Notes: generated from the letters alone by a model not told the origin. Positions 17,483-26,647 are shown, counted from the stretch's first letter. The stretch: 64,000 nucleotides of DNA from an uncultured Porphyromonadaceae bacterium (GCA_947176295.1 CAMWQB010000003.1:1-64000), one strand, 5' to 3'. Made by a program: numbers and translations.

Positions 17483-18436
17483 TTAATCCCATAGTTTTTC
17501 TTGAATGGCAAAACGGGGGCGGTTTTTCACTTCCACGAATATTTTGCCGATGTATTCGCCTATGATTCCTATAGCCATCATGAGGATACTGCCTATGCCC
17601 CAGATAGACAGCATTATGGATGCCCAGCCATGGCTGATGTTCGAAGAGTAGAAGAGGGATGCAAAGACGTATATTGCAACGGTGAAGGTAGCTATGAACG
17701 AGATAAGACCGATCATGAATATCCAGCGCATCGGCTTGGCTGAGAAGGATGTGATGCCATCGATGGAGAAGAGCAGCATCTTTTTCAGGGGATACTTCGA
17801 TTCGCCTGCAACGCGGGGATTGCGTTCATAGTACACTTTGGTGCTTTTCAATCCAATCTGGGGGACTATCCCTCTGAGAAAGAGGTTTGATTCGCCATAT
17901 TCGGATAGGAGCTCCAAGGCACGGTTGCTCATCAGGCGGAAGTCGGCGTGGTCGTAGACGGTTTCGAGGCCCATTGCTTTCTGGAGGCTGTAGAAGGCGT
18001 GGGCTGAGGTGCGCTTGAACATCGTGTCGGTGGCCCTCGAGGAACGAACGCCGTAAACTATTTCGTTGCCCTCGATGAATTGCTCGACCATCTCGCAGAT
18101 GGCGTTAGGGTCGTCCTGGAGGTCGGCGTCGATAGATACGGCGGCGTCGCAATGGCCTTTCGCGGTCATCAGGCCGGCTAATAAAGCATACTGGTGGCCG
18201 CGATTGTGGGCGAGGTTAACACCTTTGATTCGAGGATCTTTGGCATGCAGCTCGCGGATAACGTCCCAGGTATGATCCGCCGATCCGTCATTTACGAGCA
18301 GGATATAGCTGTTTTTGTCGGCTTTTCCGGCAGCAACGAGTTTGTCGAGAATAGAGAGCATCTCGGGCGCTGATACAGGAAGGGCCTCTTCCTCATTGTA
18401 ACAGGGCACCACAATGGCTATAATCGGTGGAGTCAT
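17483..18436 (-). CDS. ArnC/DPM1-like family 2 glycosyltransferase with membrane anchor, 317 aa
   Basis: A GT2 enzyme of the type that loads sugars onto polyprenyl phosphate. The N-terminal catalytic domain begins with IAIVVPCYNEEEALP, has LLVNDGSADHTWDVI, and the metal site SIDADLQDDP. Two C-terminal membrane helices lie near residues 235-260 and 272-297 (WIFMIGLISFIATFTVAIYVF and the GIGSILMMAIGIIGEYIG region). The start MTPPIIAI at 18436 was preferred; nine upstream in-frame codons add a hydrophilic stretch not seen in the family. It probably supplies an undecaprenyl-linked sugar to the adjacent exopolysaccharide pathway, but a lipid-modifying role is also possible. Confidence 0.88.
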   Translation of the reverse strand: MTPPIIAIVVPCYNEEEALPVSAPEMLSILDKLVAAGKADKNSYILLVNDGSADHTWDVIRELHAKDPRIKGVNLAHNRGHQYALLAGLMTAKGHCDAAVSIDADLQDDPNAICEMVEQFIEGNEIVYGVRSSRATDTMFKRTSAHAFYSLQKAMGLETVYDHADFRLMSNRALELLSEYGESNLFLRGIVPQIGLKSTKVYYERNPRVAGESKYPLKKMLLFSIDGITSFSAKPMRWIFMIGLISFIATFTVAIYVFASLFYSSNISHGWASIMLSIWGIGSILMMAIGIIGEYIGKIFVEVKNRPRFAIQEKLWD

Positions 18437-18460
18437 GTTTAGATTTTTATGGTTGAGCCA

Positions 18461-18490
18461 CAAAGATACGCAAAAAAAACGATTTTTTGC
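18461..18490 (-). promoter_or_regulatory. -7 box of the ArnC-like gene with adjoining A/T inverted repeat
   Basis: CAAAGATA (18461-18468) reads TATCTTTG on the minus strand, a -7 box 24 bases before the start. Immediately upstream GCAAAAAA (18470-18477) pairs with TTTTTTGC (18483-18490), which on the minus strand ends in a T-run and may terminate the regulator gene that stops at 18512. No TTTG is found at -33. Confidence 0.4.
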
Positions 18491-18511
18491 ACGCGGGGCT
18501 CAAGAAAGTAA

Positions 18512-21436
18512 TCAGAGGCTGTTGAGGTAGTCGGGGAGCTTGTCCTCGCGGTCGAGGTTGAGTTTCTTGCGGAGTCGGTAGCGGGTCATCTCCACGGAGC
18601 GATAGGAGATGTTGAACAGCGGGGCCATATCCTTGGAGCTCAAGCCCATGCGGATATAACAGCAGACACGCAGTTCTGCTGGGGTGAGCGAGGGGTGGAG
18701 CTCGCGCAGGCGCTTGGTGAAGTCTTCGTAGACGGCGTCGAAGTTGCCAGTGAAGGTCTTCCAGTCGTCGTCGTGGCTGATGTTTTCCTGGATGAGAGCC
18801 TGGATTTTCGAGAGCTGAGCGTTGGTTTCGGCCGGGGATGATACTTCGAGGGTGCGCTGGATTTTGGTGAGACGCGTGGAGATATTCATGAGAATCTCGT
18901 TCTTGCGCACGACGTTCATAGTGATGTTGGAGAGTTCTCCGGCTTTGTGGCGGATGTCTTGTTCGAGCTGCTGGTTCTTGAGATCGGAAATTTCATTTTC
19001 TTTCCTGAGCGACTCCTCGGCAGCACGGGCGCGGAGATGCTCCATCTCCTCTTCCTTGCGGCGGGCGACCGCCAGAGAGTTGCGTTCGGAGATGTACGTA
19101 ACTACGCGGAATCCGGTGTAGAAGAGCAGGAGGGTGAGAATCGTGTAGACGACTTTGGCCCAGGGACTTCTGTACCACGGAGGGAGAATGGAGAATTTTA
19201 TTCCGTGCTCGTCGATGCTGTGTGTGGCGGAGTTGTAGGCGCGTAGGTGGAGGGTGTAGTCGCCTTCGTGGAGCTGGGTATATTCTTTAGACGTGGCATC
19301 GGAGTATGAGCTCCAGTCGTTGTCGTAGTTTTCGAGGTAGTGGCTGAAAACCATCTGTTTGGCTTCTGCCGAGTGGCCCGGTGCGGCAAATTCGAAGCGT
19401 AGGGAGTTGAGATCGTTGGAAATCGGAGGCACGGGGCTGTCCGCGGCTCCGAATGCGAGGTAAATCAGAGAGTCCTGATTGGCGTAAATCGCGCTCACGA
19501 GAGCTCCATGGCGGCTGGTGCTTCTGGGGGCGTTGAAGGCGCGGCGGGTGTCGAGCTCATAGAAGCCATCCTGGGCAGATGCTATCACGCGGGATTCGTC
19601 CACGAAGTTGAAGGAATCGAAGCCCGGGATGATGTAGGAACTCATGGGCGAGAAGGTGATGGAATCGACTGCATGAGAGCCGTCTGCGCGGGCGCGCATC
19701 ACGTAGACGTTGTCCGGTGTAACGCTCCAAACCTCTCCTCCCGGGCTGTGGTAGATATGTGGCGAAACCTGGCTTTGGAAGTAGGTGTTGAGGCCGGGGT
19801 GGGGCGCAAGGTGTTCGTTTGTAGAACCTTCGTCCTCGAGGTGGTAGTATCCTCGCGAGCAGCTGATGACGGGTTGCCCCTCGTGGAGAGCTACGGAGGT
19901 GTTCTCGTTTGTGGGCAGGCCGCGGGACGAATCGAAGAAGTCCACTTCGTCGAAACGGCGACGCGGAAGGTCGAGATGCAGGCGGTATACACCTTTGAGC
20001 CAATGGCATATCCAGATGGCTCCCTCCTTGTCGATGGTGAAAGAGCCGTTGATGTCGGAGAAGCCTGCGATGCGCCCGAGGTTGGTCCATTGCCCGTTGA
20101 CGTCTTCGAGGAGGATGAAGTTGTCGTATGTCGAGGCCAGTGCGTATCTTGAATCGGAGGGCAGTATGCGGGCGTCCCACGTTCCGGCTACGTTCTCGAC
20201 TGGCCGAAATCCGCTTCCGTTGTCGATGAAGAGGCCGGCGTCGGTGCACGCTGCGACCGAGCCTCCGAGGTTCACGATGTGCCACACCTGTCCGGGAATC
20301 AACCTGCGCGGAGTGTCGAGATTGAAATCGGAGCGGAAGGGGGTGGTGTAGAGGCCTTGATTGGTGCCGAGGTAAAGAGTGCCGTTGCTTAGGAGGGATG
20401 CATATCCGGCTCCGCAAGATCCTGAGCGAGAGAAGATAGAACGGAAGGGTGCGTCGTAGCACACATAGTCGATGCCATTGTCGAGCCCGCACCATATGTT
20501 GTGGTGGCTGTCGAATTTCACGGACAGAACTGTATTGTTCTGGAGGCCCGAATCCGTGTTAGAGTAGGTGGGTGGGGCGCTGCTCGAGAAGTTGCACACT
20601 ACGAGGCCGCCGTTGACGGTTCCGACAGCGACTTCCGAGCCCTGAGTATCGGCGCAGAAGGCCTGGGCTTCGCGCAGGAAGTCATCTAGTATGGTGGGCA
20701 TTGTGCGGAGGCCTGTAGTGCCGTAGAGGTAGAATCCGTCGAATTGCGTAACGATGAGCACTTCGTTTCCGAAGGGGCATATTGCGACTATCCTCTTTCC
20801 GTCGAGTATCCCTCTTGAATCGAGGGGGATGAATTGCCCGTCGCGGAGCTGGCAGAAGCCCTTGTCGCTGAGAGCGGCGTAGAAGACGCCGTTGATATAA
20901 GCAGAGGTGTTGATTTTCTCCCGGATGGAGGCTACAAAGTGTTCGCCCTTAGGGTTGTATGCAAATATGGCGTGGTCGCCCTGAAACCAAATCGTGTTCT
21001 CGCCCTCGTATATTTTCCAGATTTCGCCATAGCTTGTGGGGATGTTCGGGAAGCCTGAGGAGAGGGATTCGTAGTGCATCAGGCGGCGGCCGCTGTCGAA
21101 GGTAAAGTAGCCGAATTCCTCACTGCCGGCCACGTAGACGCGTCCGAGCTTACTGTCGGCCATGACGGCGCGGACTGTCGAAAAGTTCGGGAGGGTGTAG
21201 TTTCGCCAGCGGATGCCGTCGAAGGTGAGAAGCCCGTATTTGTTGCCGAAATACATCATCCCCTCGCTGTCTTCGTCGGAGGCCCAGTTCTGGGAGCCCC
21301 ATGAATAGACAGTGCGCGGATAGTTGCGCACGGTGGGGTGCGATGCAAGGGCGCCAGGCGCGCCCGAAAGCGCAACCATGACGCACACGACAACTATAAA
21401 TATTGTGCGGGAAATATAATTTTTGAGAATTAACAT
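18512..21436 (-). CDS. Membrane-anchored Y_Y_Y sensor with LuxR-type HTH output, 974 aa
   Basis: Predicted local regulator of the divergent PUL. An N-terminal hydrophobic segment (residues 8-26) is followed by a large periplasmic part made of two-component-regulator propeller-like repeats, then a Y_Y_Y domain (FSHYLENYDNDWSSYSDA, EGDYTLHLRAYN) up to about residue 750, a membrane helix near 760-780 (VVYTILTLLLFYTGF), a coiled coil of about 80 residues, and a C-terminal LuxR HTH (LTPAELRVCCYIRMGLSSK, then RSVEMTRYRLRKKL). There is no H-box, HATPase or receiver domain, so it is not a hybrid two-component system; it would read a periplasmic ligand and bind DNA from the membrane. ATG at 21436 was chosen over an in-frame GTG three codons upstream. 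Confidence 0.87.
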   Translation of the reverse strand: MLILKNYISRTIFIVVVCVMVALSGAPGALASHPTVRNYPRTVYSWGSQNWASDEDSEGMMYFGNKYGLLTFDGIRWRNYTLPNFSTVRAVMADSKLGRVYVAGSEEFGYFTFDSGRRLMHYESLSSGFPNIPTSYGEIWKIYEGENTIWFQGDHAIFAYNPKGEHFVASIREKINTSAYINGVFYAALSDKGFCQLRDGQFIPLDSRGILDGKRIVAICPFGNEVLIVTQFDGFYLYGTTGLRTMPTILDDFLREAQAFCADTQGSEVAVGTVNGGLVVCNFSSSAPPTYSNTDSGLQNNTVLSVKFDSHHNIWCGLDNGIDYVCYDAPFRSIFSRSGSCGAGYASLLSNGTLYLGTNQGLYTTPFRSDFNLDTPRRLIPGQVWHIVNLGGSVAACTDAGLFIDNGSGFRPVENVAGTWDARILPSDSRYALASTYDNFILLEDVNGQWTNLGRIAGFSDINGSFTIDKEGAIWICHWLKGVYRLHLDLPRRRFDEVDFFDSSRGLPTNENTSVALHEGQPVISCSRGYYHLEDEGSTNEHLAPHPGLNTYFQSQVSPHIYHSPGGEVWSVTPDNVYVMRARADGSHAVDSITFSPMSSYIIPGFDSFNFVDESRVIASAQDGFYELDTRRAFNAPRSTSRHGALVSAIYANQDSLIYLAFGAADSPVPPISNDLNSLRFEFAAPGHSAEAKQMVFSHYLENYDNDWSSYSDATSKEYTQLHEGDYTLHLRAYNSATHSIDEHGIKFSILPPWYRSPWAKVVYTILTLLLFYTGFRVVTYISERNSLAVARRKEEEMEHLRARAAEESLRKENEISDLKNQQLEQDIRHKAGELSNITMNVVRKNEILMNISTRLTKIQRTLEVSSPAETNAQLSKIQALIQENISHDDDWKTFTGNFDAVYEDFTKRLRELHPSLTPAELRVCCYIRMGLSSKDMAPLFNISYRSVEMTRYRLRKKLNLDREDKLPDYLNSL

Positions 21437-21497
21437 TGTGGCCACGGGATGTTAAGTTGCATCCGCAATACAAAATTCGGAATTTTTATCGAGTTGT

Positions 21498-21547
21498 GTA
21501 ATGCATAAAAGTATGTTATAAAACATATTTTTTGTAATGCACTAAAA
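21498..21547. promoter_or_regulatory. Palindrome TATGTT-N4-AACATA flanked by direct repeats (PUL 1)
   Basis: TATGTT (21512-21517) and AACATA (21522-21527) form a 6+6 inverted repeat with a 4-base centre. It is bracketed by GTAATGCATAAAA (21498-21510) and GTAATGCACTAAAA (21534-21547), which differ by one inserted base. The same palindrome occurs upstream of the second susC (41351-41366). Likely a protein-binding site in the regulator/susC divergent region. Confidence 0.6.
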
Positions 21548-21569
21548 TACAACCGAATAAAACACGTGT

Positions 21570-21610
21570 GTAGGTGTGTTGTAGGGTTGTTAAAATCGCG
21601 TTGTAGGGTT
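21570..21610 (+). promoter_or_regulatory. Three helically phased GTAGG repeats upstream of susC
   Basis: GTAGG occurs at 21570, 21581 and 21603, that is 11 and 22 bases apart. The last two are within an exact 11-base repeat GTTGTAGGGTT (21578-21588 and 21600-21610); the first continues as GTAGGTGT. They end 15 bases before the putative -33 TTTG, where an activator would sit. Candidate operator of the adjacent LuxR-type regulator. Confidence 0.5.
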
Positions 21611-21624
21611 TTTATTGAGGCGAT

Positions 21625-21659
21625 TTTGGTTCGCAGCATCCATATACTATATAACTTTG
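21625..21659 (+). promoter_or_regulatory. Probable promoter of PUL 1 susC
   Basis: TAACTTTG (21652-21659) is a good -7 box; TTTG (21625-21628) lies 23 bases upstream, longer than the usual 19-21. A weak, activator-dependent promoter would fit. The leader to the ATG at 21746 is about 80 bases. Confidence 0.55.
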
Positions 21660-21745
21660 CAGCGTCAAAGCACAAAAACCATTTGAAAATCCTTTTTTAA
21701 GCCTTAACCTTACTTTACCAAATCAATTCACAATTAAATCCTGCA

Positions 21746-24700
21746 ATGGCTCGATTAACTACACTCTTGTTCCTCATGCTCCTTGGCATCGCTCCGGTGT
21801 TTGCCCAAGGGCTGCGCGTAACGGGCACCGTTACCTCGGCCGAGGACGGAGAGCCACTGATTGGCGTTTCCGTGCGCGACCTCTCCAACCAGCGCAATGG
21901 CGTAACAACGGACATCGATGGTGTCTACACCATCACCGTGGCACCCGGCGCGAAATTAATGTTTACATACGTAGGCTGCGACCCCGTTGAAAAGACGGTA
22001 ACGGCCGCCGGCACTCTCGACATTGTCATGAAGGGCTCCAACGAGCTCGACGAAGTTGTGGTGGTCGGTTATGGTACAATGAAAAAGAGCGACCTGACGG
22101 GTTCGGTAACGACCGTGGGCGCTGATAAGCTGCAGAAGACGCCTGCCGCCTCACTTGCCAACGCCCTCCAGGGTCAGGCAGCCGGCGTTACGGTGAATTC
22201 GCTCAGCGGACGTCCCGGCGCAGGTGCCGAAGTCCGCATCCGCGGTGTCGGAACCATCAACGGCGCATCGCCCATCTATGTTGTGGACGGTGTGATCACG
22301 GACGACATCAACTTCCTTTCGCCTAACGACATCGAGAGCACCGAAATTCTCAAGGATGCATCCGCCACGGCCATCTACGGTTCGCGCGGTGCAAACGGTG
22401 TGATTCTCGTAACGACCAAGAGCGGCTCGCGCGACCAGCGCGCGCGCGTAACATTAGACGCTTACGTGGGGGTACAGCAGCGTTGGAAGAAGCTCGAAGT
22501 GATGAACGCCAAGGACTTCGCTGACACCTACGTTGCAATCAACGGCAACAAGTCGCAGAAGAAGATCTACGAAGAGCAGGGCTTCAATCGTTGGCTCTCC
22601 GTGTTCCAGGGCGTTGGGTCGTCGCCTTACTTCCCGACGGTTTATAATGAAGATACGAATCCGACCGGCTTTGACTACTCGAAGGTAGACACCGACTGGC
22701 AGGATGTTGTGTTCCGCGACGGTATGATTCAGAACTATCACCTGAGCATCGACGGCGGCGGCGACAAGTTCACCTACTCGATGAGCGGCAGCTGGTTCAA
22801 GCAGGAAGGCATCATCATCGGTTCCGACTACAGCCGCTTCACCGGCCGTCTGAACACGACTTATCAGGCACTTCCCTGGCTTAAGGTCGGCGAGAATATT
22901 TCGTTCATGGCATCCGTGGCACAGAACGCCTACGAGAGCGGCGACAACAGCGAAAGCGCCGGCGCCAACATCCTCTCGGCTGCCTTCGCAATGGCTCCCT
23001 GGGATCCCGTGCGCTATCCGGAGGGCTCGGTCAACCGAAACGGCAAGGACCTGAGCAACTGCATCTCCGCAGGTTCGAACTTCAAGAACGTAACCAACCC
23101 CCTGAGCATGGTCGAGTACTCCCACCCGAAGGTGCGCAACGAGCGCTGGGTAGGTAACGTATTCGCAGAAATCCAGCCCATAAAGCATCTTACCTTCCGT
23201 TCGAGCTACAGCTTCGACTACCGCATCACCACCGACAAGAGCTTCATGGACGCTTACGAGGTGAGCGCCTACGACCGTCGCGAAAAGAACTTCCTGTCGT
23301 CGTCGATGAGCCGCGCTTACTACTACAATGTGGACAACATCCTCACCTACGCCCGCTCCATCGGCAAGCACAACTTCTCGGTGATGGCCGGCCAGACGGT
23401 TGAAGAATACAGCTACTACAGCATCGGCAGCTCCGGCTCGATGATCCTCAACCCTGTTGAAAAGAACTGGTATCTTTCGCAGGTAACTGACGACTTCGCT
23501 CGCCCCGGCGACGGCGTGAGCCGCAACCGCCGCTTCTCGTGGCTGGGCCGTGTATTCTACAGCTTCAACGACCGCTATCTCGCCACGGTGAACTTCCGTG
23601 CCGACGGTTCGAGCAAGTTCCCCGAAAACTCCTGGGGTTACTTCCCCTCCTTCTCTCTGGCATGGCGTATCGACCAGGAGGACTTCATGAAGGACTTCAC
23701 CAACCTCTCCAACCTCAAGCTTCGCTTCGGCTGGGGTAAGGTCGGCAACGACAATATCTCGAACAACGCCTTCACGCTGAGTATGTTCAACAACGGTCCG
23801 ACCTTCGTGGACTACGTTCTCGGCGCAGACCAGGCTCTCGCAAACGGCGCAACGGTTCTGACGTGGGTGAACCGCGGCGGCCACTGGGAGAACACCGAGC
23901 AGCTGAGCCTCGGCATCGACTTCGGTTTCTGGAACAACAAGCTGACCGGTTCGGTGGACGGCTTCATCCGCAACACCAACGACATGCTCATGAGCGTAAA
24001 TGCTCCCGCACACGTGGGCAACCGCTACAGCGCAACGGCCAACGTCGGCAAGGTTCGCAACCAGGGCATCGAAATCAGCCTCGAGCACCGCAATACCGTA
24101 ACCCGCGACTTCTCCTACAGCGTAGGGGGCAACGTATCGTTCATCGACAACAAGCTGACGGCCCTCAACGGCGGTGCCCGCATCCCCACCAACTTCGCCA
24201 ACGTGCAGGTTGTGGACGAGGGTTATCCTCTCTACTACTTCTGGGGCTATGAATACGGCGGCGTATTCCGCAGCGACGAGGAAGCTCTCGAATACCTCCA
24301 CGGCTATACCGCCGAGAGCATTCCTTTCCATGCCGGCGACGCCAAGTATATCGACCACGACGGCAACGGCATGATCGACGACAACGACCGTATCGATCTC
24401 GGCTCGTCCATCCCCTGGCTGAACTACGGTATCAACCTCGGTGCATACTGGAAGGACTTCGACCTCCAGCTCTTCTTCCAGGGCGTAGGCGGCAACAAGA
24501 TTTACAACCAGATGCGTCATCGCCTCGAGAGCAGCGGCGCCACGTCGGTAATCTCGCCCGTGATGGCCGATGCATGGACGGTTGACAATCCCGACGGCTC
24601 CATCCCCAACCCCCGCAACTCCGTCAACTACTACGCAAGCTCCCGCTTCCTCGAGAAGGGCGACTACTTCCGCCTGAAGAACCTGCAGCTTGGCTATTCG

Positions 24701-24880
24701 CTGCCCCGCAAGCTCATCAGCCGCGCCGGCTTCGAAAACTGCCGCTTCTATATCCAGGGCTCGAACCTCTTCACCGTAACGAAGTATAAGGGCTTCGACC
24801 CCGAGGTGAACGGCGGAGTTGACTACGGCAACTATCCCCAGAGCCGCACCTTCCTTTTCGGTGTGAACATCACTTACTAA
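21746..24880 (+). CDS. SusC/RagA-family TonB-linked outer-membrane transporter, 1044 aa
   Basis: The signal peptide MARLTTLLFLMLLGIAPVFA is followed by a carboxypeptidase-regulatory-like domain (about 22-105: VTGTVTSAEDGEPLIGVSV) and the linker VVVVGYGTMKKSDLTGSV. The plug runs to about 225 with VRIRGVGTINGASPIYVVDG and the TAIYGSRGANGVILVTTK block. The 22-strand barrel ends in FLFGVNITY. With the SusD partner 58 bases downstream it would form the bipartite gated importer for oligosaccharides. The neighbouring GH16, GH3 and GH128 genes point to beta-1,3-glucan products as cargo (inference from context). Confidence 0.95.
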   Translation: MARLTTLLFLMLLGIAPVFAQGLRVTGTVTSAEDGEPLIGVSVRDLSNQRNGVTTDIDGVYTITVAPGAKLMFTYVGCDPVEKTVTAAGTLDIVMKGSNELDEVVVVGYGTMKKSDLTGSVTTVGADKLQKTPAASLANALQGQAAGVTVNSLSGRPGAGAEVRIRGVGTINGASPIYVVDGVITDDINFLSPNDIESTEILKDASATAIYGSRGANGVILVTTKSGSRDQRARVTLDAYVGVQQRWKKLEVMNAKDFADTYVAINGNKSQKKIYEEQGFNRWLSVFQGVGSSPYFPTVYNEDTNPTGFDYSKVDTDWQDVVFRDGMIQNYHLSIDGGGDKFTYSMSGSWFKQEGIIIGSDYSRFTGRLNTTYQALPWLKVGENISFMASVAQNAYESGDNSESAGANILSAAFAMAPWDPVRYPEGSVNRNGKDLSNCISAGSNFKNVTNPLSMVEYSHPKVRNERWVGNVFAEIQPIKHLTFRSSYSFDYRITTDKSFMDAYEVSAYDRREKNFLSSSMSRAYYYNVDNILTYARSIGKHNFSVMAGQTVEEYSYYSIGSSGSMILNPVEKNWYLSQVTDDFARPGDGVSRNRRFSWLGRVFYSFNDRYLATVNFRADGSSKFPENSWGYFPSFSLAWRIDQEDFMKDFTNLSNLKLRFGWGKVGNDNISNNAFTLSMFNNGPTFVDYVLGADQALANGATVLTWVNRGGHWENTEQLSLGIDFGFWNNKLTGSVDGFIRNTNDMLMSVNAPAHVGNRYSATANVGKVRNQGIEISLEHRNTVTRDFSYSVGGNVSFIDNKLTALNGGARIPTNFANVQVVDEGYPLYYFWGYEYGGVFRSDEEALEYLHGYTAESIPFHAGDAKYIDHDGNGMIDDNDRIDLGSSIPWLNYGINLGAYWKDFDLQLFFQGVGGNKIYNQMRHRLESSGATSVISPVMADAWTVDNPDGSIPNPRNSVNYYASSRFLEKGDYFRLKNLQLGYSLPRKLISRAGFENCRFYIQGSNLFTVTKYKGFDPEVNGGVDYGNYPQSRTFLFGVNITY

Positions 24881-24938
24881 TCTAAAGTAATTTCCAAAAG
24901 AAAAAGTGAAGTTTAAGCTTCAAACCAATCGAAAACAA

Positions 24939-26537
24939 ATGAAAAAGACTCTATATATCGCGGCAGCCGTGGCTCTGGGCATGGGTCTCAGCTCCTGCAA
25001 CAAATGGCTCGACGAGGATGCTCCCGGCAACACCCGTTTCGACGACTTCTATATCGGCGGCGCCGTGGCCATCCAGAATGTCAATGCCTGCTACGCTCCT
25101 CTCTGCTGGGAGTTCAACAGCTGCTACTTCCCCGAGTGGTATATCGGTGATATTGCCTCCGATGATGCCCTCAAGGGCGGCCAGAACCTGGCCGACGGCG
25201 GCGATGTCTATGATATCGATAACTTCAAGGTGAACGCCAACAACCCCATCCTCCTCAACTTCTACCGCGCAAAGTATCAGGGCATCGCTCGTTGCAACCT
25301 CGCGCTTCAGGAAGTTGCGAAGATGGAACCCGACGAGGTGATGAGCCAGAGCCGCAAGGATGCTCTCCTTGGTGAGGCATATTTCCTCCGCGCTTACTAC
25401 TACTTCCAGCTCGTGCGCGTCTTCGGCGGTGTGCCTCTGGTAGACTTCGTCATCGACTCGAGCGACCGCTGGATTCAGCCCCGCGCTACGGCAGAAGATG
25501 TGTACGACCACATCATCGCCGACCTGCTCCTTGCCGAAGAGGGTCTCTGGAACAAGAGCGAATATGCCCGCGAGGACCTCGGCCGCGCCACCAAGGGTGC
25601 CGCTCAGGCAATGCTCTGCAAGGTTTATCTCTACATGAAGGACTACAACAAGGCCTACGAATGGGGCAAGACCTTCGTGGACACGCAGTATAAGGGCGGC
25701 CAGTACAGCCTCTGCGGCGACTACGGCGACAACTTCACGATTGCCGGCGAAAACGGCCCCGAGAGTGTCTTCGAAATCCAGTATATGGCAGAGCCCACTT
25801 CCGACTACGGCGAAGGCTTCGGCTTCACCCGCGGCACCTTCTCGACCATTCTGTCGCGTCCGCGCCTCCCGAGCATGGGTGGCAACTCGGGCTGGGGCTT
25901 CGGCCATCCCACCCAGAACCTCTTCGACGAATTCGAAGCCGGCGACCCCCGTCGCGATCTCACCATCGGTCTTCCCCCCGAAAACGAAATCGGCATAGCC
26001 GAAGTGGACTATCTCGGCAACTCCTACTACAACCGCAAGATTTCCTACTGGGAACATGGCGACTTCCCCTCGCTTGACCATGCAACCCGCTCGCCCTTCA
26101 ACAACCGCCAGCTCCGCGCCTCCGACGCCCTTCTGCTCTTCGCAGAGGCAGCTCTCGAAAGCGGCAAGAGCCTGACGGATGCCAAGTGGGCTCTCGAAGA
26201 GGTGCGCAGTCGCGCCCGTCGCATGGTTTCGGATGCGAATGTTCTTCCCGCATTCCCCGGCTACCGCGGCTATGCCGATACGGCCGACGACCTCCGCAAG
26301 GCTATCCGCCACGAGCGTCGCGTGGAACTCGGAGGCGAAGGCCACCGCTGGTTCGACATCGTGCGCTGGGGCATCGGCAAGGAAATCTTCGATATGGCAA
26401 GCGGCAGCTATCCGCGCACCGAAACGGCAGAAGCTCAGGCCGAGATGGGCAATTTCATCGTGGGCCAGAGCGAGCTCTTCCCGATTCCCGCGGAGGAGAT
26501 GAACCTCAATCCTATGACGCAGAACCCCGGTTATTGA
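24939..26537 (+). CDS. RagB/SusD-family surface lipoprotein, 532 aa
   Basis: The partner lid of the SusC transporter. The ATG at 24939 gives a lipoprotein signal with lipobox LSSC followed by the acidic NKWLDED stretch typical of surface-exported Bacteroidetes lipoproteins; an in-frame GTG 11 codons earlier is less likely. The TPR-like helical core includes LGEAYFLRAYYYFQLVRVFGG, and the C-terminal family signature RRVELGGEGHRWFDIVRWG is present. It captures glycan at the cell surface and delivers it to SusC. Length is normal for the family. A strong hairpin without T-tract follows at 26598. Confidence 0.95.
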   Translation: MKKTLYIAAAVALGMGLSSCNKWLDEDAPGNTRFDDFYIGGAVAIQNVNACYAPLCWEFNSCYFPEWYIGDIASDDALKGGQNLADGGDVYDIDNFKVNANNPILLNFYRAKYQGIARCNLALQEVAKMEPDEVMSQSRKDALLGEAYFLRAYYYFQLVRVFGGVPLVDFVIDSSDRWIQPRATAEDVYDHIIADLLLAEEGLWNKSEYAREDLGRATKGAAQAMLCKVYLYMKDYNKAYEWGKTFVDTQYKGGQYSLCGDYGDNFTIAGENGPESVFEIQYMAEPTSDYGEGFGFTRGTFSTILSRPRLPSMGGNSGWGFGHPTQNLFDEFEAGDPRRDLTIGLPPENEIGIAEVDYLGNSYYNRKISYWEHGDFPSLDHATRSPFNNRQLRASDALLLFAEAALESGKSLTDAKWALEEVRSRARRMVSDANVLPAFPGYRGYADTADDLRKAIRHERRVELGGEGHRWFDIVRWGIGKEIFDMASGSYPRTETAEAQAEMGNFIVGQSELFPIPAEEMNLNPMTQNPGY

Positions 26538-26597
26538 TTTCCGATTCCGGAGTAAGTAGCATAACAAACAGAATACCTATCACAATTCAACTAAATC

Positions 26598-26617
26598 GCC
26601 GGGGCTTCGGCCCCGGC
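26598..26617 (+). repeat. Intercistronic UUCG hairpin after susD (PUL 1)
   Basis: GCCGGGGC pairs perfectly with GCCCCGGC around a TTCG tetraloop, 60 bases after the susD stop. It is followed by AAAATACC, not a T-run, so it is not an intrinsic terminator. Such a hairpin can block 3' exonucleases and stabilise the susC-susD part of the mRNA. Confidence 0.7.
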
Positions 26618-26647
26618 AAAATACCAACCATTTAACTTTTCATATCC

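Noticed and set aside
18512-21436. Hybrid two-component system (HTCS) regulator
   Set aside because: No H-box, HATPase, receiver or AraC-type HTH can be found after the membrane helix; the output is LuxR-type.
22454-24520. Antisense open frame of about 690 codons opposite susC of PUL 1
   Set aside because: Val/Ala/Glu/His-rich low-complexity translation with no start context or domain; susC is unmistakable on the other strand. Similar frames at 41556-43535, 50577-52451 and 37060-38262 were dropped for the same reason.
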